NCBI GenBank assembly: GCA_947626525.1
Contig: CANQSM010000025.1
Span: 1 to 37,668 of the forward strand
Direction: 5' to 3'
Source of the DNA: an uncultured Phocaeicola sp.
GTDB lineage: Bacteria; Bacteroidota; Bacteroidia; Bacteroidales; Bacteroidaceae
DNA: 37,668 bases
Shown here: positions 5,685 to 13,876 of the stretch, in pieces
Layout of the letters: each line of letters starts with the position of its first letter
Position numbering within the stretch: the stretch's first letter is position 1
The notes under the pieces: model-generated
Database searches by the model: none
What the model was told of the DNA's origin: nothing
What the model saw: only the letters and a program-made list of their open reading frames with translations
Position numbers and translations under genes: made by a program

Positions 5685-6463
5685 ACGATTTGCAGATTTT
5701 TGAAAGTTCAGAATTTGGCAGTATAAGGACTATAGAAATCAATGGCGAGCCTTGGTTTGTAGGGAAAGATGTTGCTGAAATACTTGGATATTCAAATCCG
5801 TCAGAGGCAATTTCAGAACATGTTGACAATGAGGACAAACTCAATAGCAAAACGCTATCGAGTTTTGAATTGAATTTAGGACAGCGTGGCGGTTGGCTTA
5901 TCAATGAAAGCGGACTATATTCATTAATTCTTTCAAGCAAATTGCCAAACGCTAAACAATTTAAACATTGGGTAACAAATGAAGTTTTACCCTCAATCCG
6001 TAAGCACGGTTTATATGCCGTTGATGAATTGCTTAATAATCCTGAATTTGCAATCAAGGCATTTACGGCTTTAAAGGAAGAAAGAGAAAAGAGAGCCATT
6101 GCAGAGCAGAAAATCATAGAGCAAAAGCCCCTAGTAGATTTTGCAATGCATGTATCTCAAGCCAAAGACACTATTGATATGGAAGAAATGGCGAAAGTCG
6201 CAAATGACGAACATATTAATATAGGAAGAAACAGGCTTATCAAGTGGCTTAAAGAAAAGAGGGTATTGCAGGACAACCGAACGCCATACCAAAGCTACAT
6301 TGACCGAGGATATTTTCAAGTCGTTGAGGTAAAGAAAGATACAACATACGGCAAGAGGGCATTCCTAAAGACAGTCGTGACAGGTAAAGGGCAGATATGG
6401 ATTGTGGAAAAGCTAAGGGCTGAATATGGAGGGGCGACAAGAAAGGACGTAAGCAGTCTATGA
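5681..6463 (+). CDS. Antirepressor: BRO-N plus KilAC domains
   Basis: The 260-residue protein has an N-terminal BRO-N domain (FGSIRTIEINGEPWFVGKDV, AEILGYSNPSEAISEHVD, YSLILSSKLPNAKQFKHWV, EVLPSIRKHG) and a C-terminal KilAC domain (about 130-245: KPLVDFAMHV, INIGRNRLIKWLKEKRVL, RGYFQV). This is the standard architecture of phage antirepressors that bind and inactivate CI-type repressors to trigger induction. It overlaps the GIY-YIG gene by ATGA-type coupling and lies in the operon controlled by the operator cluster at 4208-4278. Full length, no visible defect. Confidence 0.92.
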   Translation: MNDLQIFESSEFGSIRTIEINGEPWFVGKDVAEILGYSNPSEAISEHVDNEDKLNSKTLSSFELNLGQRGGWLINESGLYSLILSSKLPNAKQFKHWVTNEVLPSIRKHGLYAVDELLNNPEFAIKAFTALKEEREKRAIAEQKIIEQKPLVDFAMHVSQAKDTIDMEEMAKVANDEHINIGRNRLIKWLKEKRVLQDNRTPYQSYIDRGYFQVVEVKKDTTYGKRAFLKTVVTGKGQIWIVEKLRAEYGGATRKDVSSL

Positions 6464-6876
6464 AAATCAAAAAAACAATAATCGGCATAATGTTGGTAGC
6501 CTTGCTAAATCCGCATACAGTACACGCTGATGAAACGCCTACAGAGCCGTTTGAAATCCTCACGACGGCTTATTATCAAGGAAAGATAACTTGCACAGGC
6601 GTACCAGTCAGAGAGGGCATTTGTGCCGTCAAAAAGTCTTGGGTAGGCAAGACGGCTTTAATCTACGCCGACAATGACGGCGAAATAGGGGAACTGATAG
6701 GTATTTATGAATGCCTTGATACAGGTTTTGGCGGTGACGCGGACGGCGACGGCATAGGGAGTATTCAAGAGGGAAAAGCAGTTGATGTATATTTCCCAAC
6801 ATTAGACAAGTGCAGGGATTATATGAAGTTGACAGGTGGTAAGGTCTTTATACAACTCGTTGACGCGGAGGGCTAA
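6460..6876 (+). CDS. Secreted small 3D-domain-like protein
   Basis: The 138-residue protein has a clear signal peptide (MKIKKTIIGIMLVALLNPHTVHA, cleavage near residue 23). The mature part resembles short 3D-type proteins: ILTTAYYQGKITCTGVPVREG, then DTGFGGDADGDGIG and KAVDVYFPTLDKCRDY. The Asp cluster in DTGFG and KAVDVYF matches the Asp-Asp-Asp core of the 3D domain in cell-wall lytic proteins. It could act on peptidoglycan outside the membrane. Its start overlaps the antirepressor stop. Confidence 0.7.
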   Translation: MKIKKTIIGIMLVALLNPHTVHADETPTEPFEILTTAYYQGKITCTGVPVREGICAVKKSWVGKTALIYADNDGEIGELIGIYECLDTGFGGDADGDGIGSIQEGKAVDVYFPTLDKCRDYMKLTGGKVFIQLVDAEG

Positions 6877-6878
6877 CA

Positions 6879-6980
6879 ATGAAAGTTGCAGTAATTACAA
6901 GCTTGATAATCGCATTATTGTACGGTTTGAGTAAGGCGTTAGAAATGCTGATATGGCGAGGCTTGGACAGATTTTATTGA
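6879..6980 (+). CDS. Very small membrane peptide (33 aa)
   Basis: The peptide begins MKVAVITSLIIALLYGLSKA; a single membrane helix is followed by a basic end. It starts 2 bases after the preceding stop, so coupled translation is likely. Function unknown. Confidence 0.5.
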   Translation: MKVAVITSLIIALLYGLSKALEMLIWRGLDRFY

Positions 6981-6996
6981 AAAGGGGTGATGAGCA

Positions 6997-7095
6997 GTGT
7001 ATGTAAATCCATTTTGGCTAGGCGTAGGGGCTACGCTGTTAGCGGAATTTATCGGATTGACGGTCTACGCCGTTATCAGCAACAAAAAGAAATAG
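6997..7095 (+). CDS. Small membrane protein (32 aa), GTG start
   Basis: The protein begins MYVNPFWLGVGATLLAEFIG, then a short hydrophobic stretch and the basic end SNKKK: one membrane helix with a cytosolic Lys tail. The GTG start at 6997 follows AAAGGGGTGA. The sequence pattern M-Y-V-N-P-F-x-x-G-V is a known small phage protein type of unknown role. Confidence 0.65.
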   Translation: MYVNPFWLGVGATLLAEFIGLTVYAVISNKKK

Positions 7096-7108
7096 GGGGA
7101 TTGCGGTA

Positions 7109-7279
7109 GTGAAACAAGCTAAAAGGCTTACTAGGGCGCAAAAGGAATGTTTGTCAGCACACCACTTAAACCCTGATAATTGGGCGTTGGTTGCTGAAAT
7201 GGAATTTTATTTGAAGATAATCAACAAAGCGAACGGAAAGACCAAAACAGTAGACAAATTCATTAGAGAAAGGAGATGA
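7109..7279 (+). CDS. DUF6906-like small phage protein
   Basis: The 56-residue protein begins KQAKRLTRAQKECLSAHHLNP, then NWALVAEMEFYLKIINKANG and KTKTVDKF. This layout (K-R-L-T-R-x-Q-K-x-x-L, L-N-P-x-x-W, x-x-N-K-x-x-G-K-T) matches the DUF6906 family. It starts at GTG 7109 and lies in the early small-gene run. Function unknown. Confidence 0.7.
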   Translation: MKQAKRLTRAQKECLSAHHLNPDNWALVAEMEFYLKIINKANGKTKTVDKFIRERR

Positions 7280-7284
7280 GAGAA

Positions 7285-7404
7285 ATGAATGTAACGATAC
7301 AGGAGTGCTTAGACAGGTATGAGAATGGCGAAGTAGCCATTATCTATGACGGACAAGTTATCAGTTTTGAAAAAGAAAATGACGCTCTACCCACGGCTAA
7401 ATAG
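7285..7404 (+). CDS. Small early protein (39 aa), unknown
   Basis: The protein begins MNVTIQECLDRYENGEVAII, then a short beta stretch (YDGQVISFEKE). It starts 6 bases after the previous stop, with AAGGAG overlapping that stop. Its 3' end carries one arm of a stem-loop. Confidence 0.5.
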   Translation: MNVTIQECLDRYENGEVAIIYDGQVISFEKENDALPTAK

Positions 7405-7441
7405 GATAGCGTCATTCTCAAATAGCTAGATTAAGCTATTT
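7378..7441 (+). terminator. Two stem-loops between early blocks
   Basis: AATGACGCT (7378-7386) pairs with AGCGTCATT (7408-7416), and AAATAGCT (7420-7427) pairs with AGCTATTT (7434-7441). There is no long T-run, so this could be an attenuator or processing site rather than a strong terminator. It separates the first early block from the recombination genes. Confidence 0.5.
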
Positions 7442-7502
7442 CTATGCTTAGTTTAGCTCAAAACAAAGAAAATGTCAAGAAAAAAGTTAGGAGATAGCAC
7501 AA

Positions 7503-7784
7503 ATGGAAGAAAATATCATAAAAGCAATGGAATGTACTATGGAAGATTTTCTACAGAAGATAAAGAGCGAGCCAATATTCCAAATATACGAAAAAGCCGT
7601 TCTTAAAAATGAAAATGATACAAACAAACTGTTACAAGGTGCTGTAGGGCTGTTATGTTTAGCAGATAGGGAATTAAATATGATGTCAATTCATCTTGGC
7701 GCTGATTTACTGTTTTCTATCGTAGACCAACGGCTAAGAAATGAAATTATGGAAAAGGAGTGTACAAATGGAAAGACTGATTGA
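7503..7784 (+). CDS. Early phage protein of unknown function (93 aa)
   Basis: This is a helical acidic protein beginning MEENIIKAMECTMEDFLQKI, with TNKLLQGAVGLLCLADRELN in the middle. TTAGGAG precedes ATG 7503. Its last 17 bases overlap the next gene's start, whose ribosome binding site lies inside it. No recognised domain. Confidence 0.6.
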   Translation: MEENIIKAMECTMEDFLQKIKSEPIFQIYEKAVLKNENDTNKLLQGAVGLLCLADRELNMMSIHLGADLLFSIVDQRLRNEIMEKECTNGKTD

Positions 7785-8430
7785 GAGTAACCAAATAACA
7801 TTAACAGGCACTATCGACAGTGCTTTTGCCTACAGCCACGACATATACGGCGAGGGCTTTTACCAAACATACATATGCGTGGAGCGAAAAAGCGGAACGA
7901 TAGACCGCTTACCAGTAATCGTATCTGAACGGCTTATAGATGTATCTAAGGACTGGACAGGGGAAGAAGTAAAGGTTGAGGGGCAGATACGGAGTTATAA
8001 CAAACACACTGGACAGCAAACCCGACTTCTTTTGTCAGTGTTTGCTAGAAGTTTTGAGCCGTTATCAGATGATGAGGCTAAAAAGGAAAATATAAATGCC
8101 GTTATCCTTGACGGTTTTGTATGCAAGCAGCCGTTTCTTAGGCAAACGCCGTTAGGCAGGGAAATATCAGATTTGCTTATCGCTGTAAACCGCCCTTATA
8201 GAAAATCGGACTACATTCCTTGCGTATGTTGGGGAAGAAATGCACGATATGCTACAGGGCTTGCGATAGGTGAGCGGATAATCCTTAAAGGGCGTTTCCA
8301 ATCAAGAGAATATCTGAAAAAGATTGATGATGAAACGACAGAGGAGCGGACGGCTTACGAGTTGTCGGTGCAGACCATAAAGGAAGTTGAAAAAGAAGCG
8401 ATGTCGAAGGAGGGAATTTTTGATGAATGA
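7768..8430 (+). CDS. Single-stranded-DNA-binding (SSB/OB-fold) protein
   Basis: The 220-residue protein appears to have two OB-like halves. The second is the clearer SSB-type fold: AVILDGFVCKQPFLRQTPLG, then SDLLIAVNRPYRKSDYIPCV and ARYATGLAIGERIILKGRFQ. ATG 7768 is preferred over the in-frame ATG 7741 because AAAAGGAG lies just upstream and the earlier one has no site. It sits directly before recT, as SSB-like partners do in phage recombination modules. A second, ordinary SSB is encoded at 22582. Confidence 0.78.
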   Translation: MERLIESNQITLTGTIDSAFAYSHDIYGEGFYQTYICVERKSGTIDRLPVIVSERLIDVSKDWTGEEVKVEGQIRSYNKHTGQQTRLLLSVFARSFEPLSDDEAKKENINAVILDGFVCKQPFLRQTPLGREISDLLIAVNRPYRKSDYIPCVCWGRNARYATGLAIGERIILKGRFQSREYLKKIDDETTEERTAYELSVQTIKEVEKEAMSKEGIFDE

Positions 8431-8614
8431 AAATGAACTTATGGTGACTTTACCGCCGAAAAGATATGAGGAACTAATTAAGGCAGAAGAACGGTGCAGG
8501 ACGCTCTTAGACAGGGCTAAGACAGGCGAATATCTGCAAACCGAGGACATAATAATCACGCTTGCAGGATTTGAGGAATTAAAGAAATATAAGGCAAGCA
8601 AAGTTGAAAAATAG
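8423..8614 (+). CDS. Small phage protein, unknown (63 aa)
   Basis: The protein begins MNENELMVTLPPKRYEELIK, then AEERCRTLLDRAKTG: a charged helical protein. AAGGAGGG precedes ATG 8423, which overlaps the SSB-like gene's last 8 bases. Small genes of this type often separate ssb and recT; role unknown. Confidence 0.6.
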   Translation: MNENELMVTLPPKRYEELIKAEERCRTLLDRAKTGEYLQTEDIIITLAGFEELKKYKASKVEK

Positions 8615-8633
8615 AGAAAGAGAGGGTTTTATT

Positions 8634-9452
8634 ATGGCAGGGAATACACAAATTGAAGAAAAAAAAAGTTTTAGTTTGGCACTTACTGAAAAATTGGACA
8701 GCGTACAAGAGGCACTTCCAAAAGATTTTAACAAGGCAAGATTTGTTCAAAATGCAATTGCATTACTGAATGACAATCCTGCATTAAAAAAATACGGTCA
8801 GTCACAGCTTATGGCAGGACTGATGAAAGGCGCGTATCTTGGATTGGATTTTTATTCAAAAGAGTGCTATCTGATACCATACGGAGACCAATTAAATTAT
8901 CAGACAGATTATCGCGGTGCAAAGAAGTTAGCGAAAAAGTATTCAATCAGACCGATTAAGGATATTTACGCAAAGCTTGTCCGCGAAGGCGACGATTTTC
9001 AAGAGAGAATTATGAACGGTGAACAGACGGTATATTTCAACCCTAAACCATTTAATGACGGAAAAATTATTGGTGCTTTTGCGGTATGCCAATATCAGGA
9101 CGGCGGATTAATTTATGACGCAATGAGCCTTGCAGACCTTGAAAATACAAGAAAGTCAAGCAAGGCAAGCAATTCTCCTGCTTGGAAAAATTTTACAGGC
9201 GAGATGTACAAAAAGACCGTACTGCATAGGCTATGCAAGCACATTGAGCTTGATTTTGAAAGTCCTGCACAGCGTTCAGCATTTACAGCAGAAATGGAGA
9301 TTGAAACCGATACTGAAAAGATTGTGGAGGCTGAAATCGCCGAAAACGCAAACCAAGTCGAATTTGAGCCTGCCGAGGGTGAAGTCGTTGAGGCAGAGGC
9401 AAAGGAAGTTCAAGCAGTCGCAGATGAGGATTTACCCGATTTTATGAAGTAA
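8634..9452 (+). CDS. recT: RecT single-strand annealing protein
   Basis: The 272-residue RecT-family recombinase anneals complementary single strands during phage recombination. The core shows FVQNAIALLNDNPALKKYGQ, then LMAGLMKGAYLGLDFYSKEC, YLIPYGDQLNYQTDYRGAKK and EMYKKTVLHRLCKHIELD, the usual order of conserved blocks. The tail is acidic (EAEIAENANQVEFEPAEGEV), as common for protein contact with SSB or nuclease partners. ATG 8634 follows AGAGAGGG. No RecE- or YqaJ-type exonuclease is next to it; the adjacent MBL gene is broken and the SbcC-like ATPase lies 2.3 kb downstream. Confidence 0.93.
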   Translation: MAGNTQIEEKKSFSLALTEKLDSVQEALPKDFNKARFVQNAIALLNDNPALKKYGQSQLMAGLMKGAYLGLDFYSKECYLIPYGDQLNYQTDYRGAKKLAKKYSIRPIKDIYAKLVREGDDFQERIMNGEQTVYFNPKPFNDGKIIGAFAVCQYQDGGLIYDAMSLADLENTRKSSKASNSPAWKNFTGEMYKKTVLHRLCKHIELDFESPAQRSAFTAEMEIETDTEKIVEAEIAENANQVEFEPAEGEVVEAEAKEVQAVADEDLPDFMK

Positions 9453-9466
9453 AGGCGGTGGTGAAA

Positions 9467-9676
9467 ATGAGTTCAAATAAAAATAACAGTAGCGGTGCGG
9501 TTGGCGGTATTGGATTTTGCGGATTGCTTGCGATTGCTTTTATCGTGTTAAAGCTGATTGGAGTTATTAAATGGAGTTGGGTTTGGGTGCTTGCCCCTAT
9601 ATGGCTTCCAGCGGTGGTTACGATTTTAATAGTCATTCTTATATATGCGTGGTGCAAATATTTAGCAGGCAAGTGA
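9467..9676 (+). CDS. Transmembrane Fragile-X-F-type small membrane protein
   Basis: The 69-residue protein has a Ser/Asn/Gly-rich start and two membrane helices: IGFCGLLAIAFIVLKLIGVI and WVWVLAPIWLPAVVTILIVI. The pattern G-F-C-G-L-L-x-I-x-F-I-V-L-K-L-x-G-V-I-x-W-S-W matches proteins annotated as transmembrane Fragile-X-F family in phages of Clostridia. Role unknown. ATG 9467 has GGCGGTGG upstream. Confidence 0.75.
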   Translation: MSSNKNNSSGAVGGIGFCGLLAIAFIVLKLIGVIKWSWVWVLAPIWLPAVVTILIVILIYAWCKYLAGK

Positions 9677-9718
9677 TATGAGGTCAAGTTTTGCGATACG
9701 AAAGCGAGGTGATGAAAG

Positions 9719-10457
9719 ATGATTATGTTAAAAACGATTGCGACAGGAAGTAGCGGAAATTGCCACGCATTAATTTCCGACAAAGAGATTTTGCTCTTGG
9801 ACTTAGGCGTTTCCGCAAAAGAAATCAAGAGAGCAATAGATTTTAGGGTTATGGATATTTCAGGTTGCCTTGTTTCGCATAATCATCTCTGACCTAGACC
9901 ACTCAAAGAGCGTCAAGGACTTTGAGAGAATGGGAATACCTGTTTTCAAGCCGTATGACAGTCAAGAGCCTATGAGTTTTAAGAACGGAAGTCAGTTCAT
10001 GGTGCAAGCATTTGACTTGACAGACTTAAACGGAAATTTCAAACACACAAACACAGACGGTTCAGAATGTCCTTGCTATGGCTTTTACATCTATCACCCC
10101 GATATGGGGCGAATGGTGTATATCACTGATACAGAGTTTATCAAGTGGAAGTTTAAGGACATTAACCATATTCTCGTATCGTGCGACTATCAGAGGAAAT
10201 ACATAGGTGAAGATAACATAAGCAAGCGGACACATATTCTTCGTGGACATATGGAGCTTGAAACCGTTAAGGGATTTGTTAAGGCTAACAAGTCCAATGC
10301 CCTTAGAAACATCATATTGTGCCATATGAGCGACAGTAATAGCAATCCCGATGAATGTGTCGCAGAGGTTAAGAAAGTGGCAGGAGAGGGCGTATGCGTG
10401 CGTTACGCATACAGAGGATTATGTGTTGAATTAAAGGACAGCGATTGTCCGTTTTGA
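9719..10457 (+). pseudogene. Metallo-beta-lactamase-fold hydrolase broken by a 7-bp insertion in its metal-binding motif
   Basis: The 5' frame (ATG 9719 after GCGAGGTG) reads TGSSGNCHALISDKEILLLD, then GCLVSHNHL and stops at 9890. The rest continues in another frame to 10457 (DHSKSVKDFERMGIPVFKPY, VYGFYI-like, ITDTEFIKWKFKDINHILVS, ILCHMSDSNSNP). This is a phage YycJ-like MBL-fold enzyme, expected to be a nuclease or phosphodiesterase in the recombination module. Removing TCTGACC (9888-9894) gives CAT AAT CAT CTA GAC CAC, which is a perfect HNHLDH, so the insertion splits the HxHxDH motif itself. The downstream part could start at ATG 9870 but would lack the first two His. Confidence 0.82.
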
Positions 10458-10473
10458 AAAGGAGATTAGGAAA

Positions 10474-10719
10474 ATGACATTGATTGAACTTCAAAAAATT
10501 TTAGGAGATAGGATAGCTATTCACAGCGATTTGGCTATGGATAGTGAAGAAAGAGAAAAAGAAAATGAAACATCTGATATTATTGCAAGACTGGCAAAAC
10601 AAATGATAAATAACGCTGATGTTGTTTTGAGGACAGACAAATTGATTTCAGAGGGTAAATTACAAAATGCAACAATAAAGAATGTTGTTGGTATAAAAGA
10701 AAATGAAGAAAAAGTATGA
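10474..10719 (+). CDS. Small early protein of unknown function (81 aa)
   Basis: A charged helical protein begins MTLIELQKILGDRIAIHSDL and has a long charged middle (EEREKENETSDIIARLAKQM). AAGGAG precedes ATG 10474. Its end overlaps the next gene by 17 bases. It resembles small accessory proteins found ahead of HNH or SbcC genes in clostridial phages, with no known role. Confidence 0.6.
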   Translation: MTLIELQKILGDRIAIHSDLAMDSEEREKENETSDIIARLAKQMINNADVVLRTDKLISEGKLQNATIKNVVGIKENEEKV

Positions 10720-11722
10720 GTTTACAGATGAAATGATTTCTTTTCTTGTGGGTAATTGTGATATGAACCGAAAAGATTTGTCAATGGTATTTAATGCGAA
10801 GTTTAAAACTGATTATCCACAAGAAAGGATAAGGCAAGAGTTATACAAGCACACAAACGATAGATTATCAAAAAAACACGAATACACGCAAGAGCAAGAA
10901 GATTTTATAAAGGAAAATGCGAACATTTTATCGCGGAAGTCATTGTTATATATGTTCAATCAGAAGTTTAAGACAAAACTTACATATTCAGCGATTACAC
11001 AAAAGATATATAACCTTGGACTTGATAAAAAAATTGAACATATTACAGATGAGCAGAGGGATTTTTTAATTAGTAATTTCAAAGGTATGGACTGGAAGTC
11101 GCTATGTGATTTGTTTAATAGAAAATATGAAACTCATTTTAGCACAAAGAGCCTTAACAGAGTTGTTTATGAAAATGGATATAAAAAATATAAAAGAAAC
11201 CATTTTACGGAAGAACAAAGGATATTTCTTATTGAAAATATTGAAAAATATTCTTATCCAAGATTGACAAAGGAATTTAACAAAAAATTTAATTCAGACT
11301 GTACGCAAGGCTCAATTACGCAACAATGCCTTACATATTTAAAAATCAAAAAAGCAGATAGTTATATACCGCATAATGCCGTGAATATTGGTGAAGAAAC
11401 ATTAAAATACAAAACAACCAAATATAAAACAACTTATATAAAGGTTGAAAAGGGACCGAAAAATAACCAGTCTGAAATGTGGAAGCCAAAACACAGGATA
11501 ATCTGGGAAGAATATAACAGACCTATTGCAAAAGATGAAGTAGTTATTTTCCTTGACGGAGATAAAACAAACTTTGAACTGGACAACCTTTATTGCATAT
11601 CAAAAAAAATAATGTGTGTTATGAACCTTAATAGTTGGTTTACAGATAGTAGAGAGCATACATTAACCGCCGTAAAATGGTGCGAACTATATTACAAATT
11701 GAAAGAAAGCGAGGATAAATAA
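10703..11722 (+). CDS. HNH-endonuclease-like protein with four tandem HTH repeats
   Basis: The 339-residue protein has four tandem units of about 52 residues, each starting with a (F/Y/I)T(D/E)EQ-type helix: EFTDEMISFLVGNC, EYTQEQEDFIKENA, HITDEQRDFLISNF and HFTEEQRIFLIENI. A second helix carries the FN-KF pattern (FNAKFKT, FNQKFKT, FNRKYET, FNKKFNS). These are predicted HTH units. The C-terminal part is a degenerate HNH domain (WKPKHRIIWEEYNRP, VVIFLDGDKTNFELDNLYCI) in which H-H positions are replaced (VIF), as in a common phage subtype. It is probably DNA-binding, with nuclease activity uncertain. ATG is internal to the preceding gene. Confidence 0.75.
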   Translation: MKKKYEFTDEMISFLVGNCDMNRKDLSMVFNAKFKTDYPQERIRQELYKHTNDRLSKKHEYTQEQEDFIKENANILSRKSLLYMFNQKFKTKLTYSAITQKIYNLGLDKKIEHITDEQRDFLISNFKGMDWKSLCDLFNRKYETHFSTKSLNRVVYENGYKKYKRNHFTEEQRIFLIENIEKYSYPRLTKEFNKKFNSDCTQGSITQQCLTYLKIKKADSYIPHNAVNIGEETLKYKTTKYKTTYIKVEKGPKNNQSEMWKPKHRIIWEEYNRPIAKDEVVIFLDGDKTNFELDNLYCISKKIMCVMNLNSWFTDSREHTLTAVKWCELYYKLKESEDK

Positions 11723-13645
11723 ATGAAAGCATTTTTAAAATCCCTAACCCTTGAAAACTTCAAAGGGTGTAAAACATCTACATACAGTTTCAACCAAACA
11801 AGCAAGGTCTTAGGCAAGAATGGAGCAGGAAAAAGTACAATCGCAAGTGCTTTTTATTGGGCATTTGGAAATTGTGATTATGATTTGCACAATAATCCAC
11901 CTATATTTCCGTTAGATGTTGAAGAATGTACGCCTACTGTTAGGATAGTCCTTGACATTGACGGAAAAGAGATAACTGTCGCAAAAATCCAAAAGCGGAC
12001 AGTTAGAAAGTCTAAGGAAGACAACAAAGAAACGGTATCACTTTCAAATACCTACGAGGTAAACAGCGTGGAGTGCGGTGAGCGTGACTTCACAAAGAAG
12101 CTAAAGGAAGAATACGGATTTGATTTAAACCTGTTTCTGCCGTTGTCACACCCTGATGTGTTCACTGGAAAGAAAGCTGATGAAATGCGAAAAATACTGT
12201 TTTCTATGGCGAGCAGTAAAACGGATTTAGAGATTGCCGAGCAGACCGAAAATGCCGTTGAAGTCGCGGAACTTCTGAAAAACTATACCGTTGAAGAAAT
12301 CAAGGCAATGCAGACCGCGACTTTACGGAAAATCAAGGAAGAATACGGCAAAGACGGCGAAATCCTCAAAGCGACAATCAGGGGCTTGGAACAGGCGAAG
12401 GTTGACATTGATGTTGCCGAACTGGAATTACAGCGGAACGCCTTGAAAGAGCAGATTGCCGAGAACAAGGCAAAACAGGAAGATGTTTCAAAACGGTATG
12501 AGGACTATCAACAGCTTTCCGATGAAGTGGCAAATCTGAAAATGAAGTTGTCGGATATGCAGACAAAGGCGAATGTGGATTTAGGCAAAGAGCGGTACGG
12601 AATTGCTTGTGATATGACTAACAAGAAAAATGAGATAGTTGACGCAGGACGGCAGATAAGCCTATGCCAATCAGATATTGAAAGGGCAGAAAAAGCCATT
12701 GAGCGAAACACAATTCTTATAAATGAAATGCGTGATAAGTGGAAAACGGCTAAGAAGCGTGTATTTGACGAAAACATCCTTATTTGCGCCTATTGTGGAC
12801 AAAAATACCCCCAAGAGAGAAAAGACGCTCTACGGGGCGAATTTGAAAGCCACAAGGCTAATGAACTGGCAGACCTTGAAAAGCGTGGAAACGAATTAAA
12901 ATCCGCGATTGAAAAGGACAAGTCCGAGATTGAGCAGATTAAGGCGATGCTTGATGAAAATGCAAAGGTAAAGGCAGAGCTTGAAAGCCAATTACAGGCA
13001 CTTGAAAACCAGTACAAAGAAACGCCACAATCCGCAGACATTTCCGACACAGACGAATACAAGGCACTTGCACAGCAGATAGCCGATAAGGAAAGCTTAT
13101 TGCAGACCTACGCCGAGGACAACTCACAACAGCAGTTAAAATCCGAACTGGAAACGCTGAACGAGCAGTTGACCGCCGTCGAGTGTGAGATTGCCAAGTC
13201 TGAAAACAATATCGCCATTGACAAACAGATAGCCGATTTGAGGGTAAAACAAGTGCAGTACGAGCAGAACAAGGCAGACGCGGAAAAGATACAGTATCAG
13301 CTTGATTTGGTGAGCAGACGGAAAAACGAGTTGCTTACTGATGAGATAAACGCACACTTTGATATTGTGAAATTTATCTTTTTCACATACCAAAAGAACG
13401 GTGATTATAAGGAAATATGCGTGCCGACGGTGGACAATAAGCTTTTTGGCGAAAGCACAAACACAGGTCGGGAAGTGCTTGCGAAACTGGATATAATTAA
13501 CGGCTTACAGCGGTTTTATGGACAAAGTTACCCTGTATTCGTTGACGGCGCGGAATGCCTGTCAAGTGAAACGCTGAAAAGGATTGAAATGGACTGTCAG
13601 ACGGTTTTCTTGTCGGTTGACGAGGGAGAGTTAAGAATTGAGTAA
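11723..13645 (+). CDS. SbcC/Rad50-like coiled-coil ATPase
   Basis: The 640-residue AAA/SMC-type ATPase has Walker A VLGKNGAGKSTIAS (residues about 29-42), long coiled coils (about 195-350 and 370-520), and a CAYCG zinc-hook-like motif near residue 355. The C-terminal head has VFVDGAECLSSETLKRIE near 600 as a Walker B / D-loop region. It corresponds to phage SbcC/RecF-type ATPases that work with a nuclease in recombination or replication fork processing. The usual partner nuclease is not adjacent; the broken MBL gene or the ERCC4-type nuclease at 24325 are candidates. It starts directly after the preceding stop. Confidence 0.88.
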   Translation: MKAFLKSLTLENFKGCKTSTYSFNQTSKVLGKNGAGKSTIASAFYWAFGNCDYDLHNNPPIFPLDVEECTPTVRIVLDIDGKEITVAKIQKRTVRKSKEDNKETVSLSNTYEVNSVECGERDFTKKLKEEYGFDLNLFLPLSHPDVFTGKKADEMRKILFSMASSKTDLEIAEQTENAVEVAELLKNYTVEEIKAMQTATLRKIKEEYGKDGEILKATIRGLEQAKVDIDVAELELQRNALKEQIAENKAKQEDVSKRYEDYQQLSDEVANLKMKLSDMQTKANVDLGKERYGIACDMTNKKNEIVDAGRQISLCQSDIERAEKAIERNTILINEMRDKWKTAKKRVFDENILICAYCGQKYPQERKDALRGEFESHKANELADLEKRGNELKSAIEKDKSEIEQIKAMLDENAKVKAELESQLQALENQYKETPQSADISDTDEYKALAQQIADKESLLQTYAEDNSQQQLKSELETLNEQLTAVECEIAKSENNIAIDKQIADLRVKQVQYEQNKADAEKIQYQLDLVSRRKNELLTDEINAHFDIVKFIFFTYQKNGDYKEICVPTVDNKLFGESTNTGREVLAKLDIINGLQRFYGQSYPVFVDGAECLSSETLKRIEMDCQTVFLSVDEGELRIE

Positions 13646-13698
13646 TGGAAACTACGCCACAAGGCGGTTTCAATAAATTTAGAGAGGTGATGTTATAT

Positions 13699-13860
13699 AT
13701 GAACCCATTATTAATTATCCTGATATTGCTAGGCGGTGCGTTGATATGGCTTATATGCTCATTTTTGTACCGCCCGATAGGCAGGATAGCTAAGAAGTTA
13801 TTTGATGACGCTGTTGAAGCTATGCAAGATGATGACAGCAAGGACAACAAAAAGAAATAA
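13699..13860 (+). CDS. Small membrane protein upstream of the SPFH gene (53 aa)
   Basis: One membrane helix (MNPLLIILILLGGALIWLIC) is followed by an amphipathic basic segment (RPIGRIAKKLFDD) and a Lys/Asp tail. ATG 13699 is chosen because AGAGAGGTGA ends 8 bases before it. It is probably co-expressed with the SPFH protein 16 bases downstream and may form part of the same membrane complex (inference). Confidence 0.65.
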   Translation: MNPLLIILILLGGALIWLICSFLYRPIGRIAKKLFDDAVEAMQDDDSKDNKKK

Positions 13861-13876
13861 GGAGGACAGTTAAACA

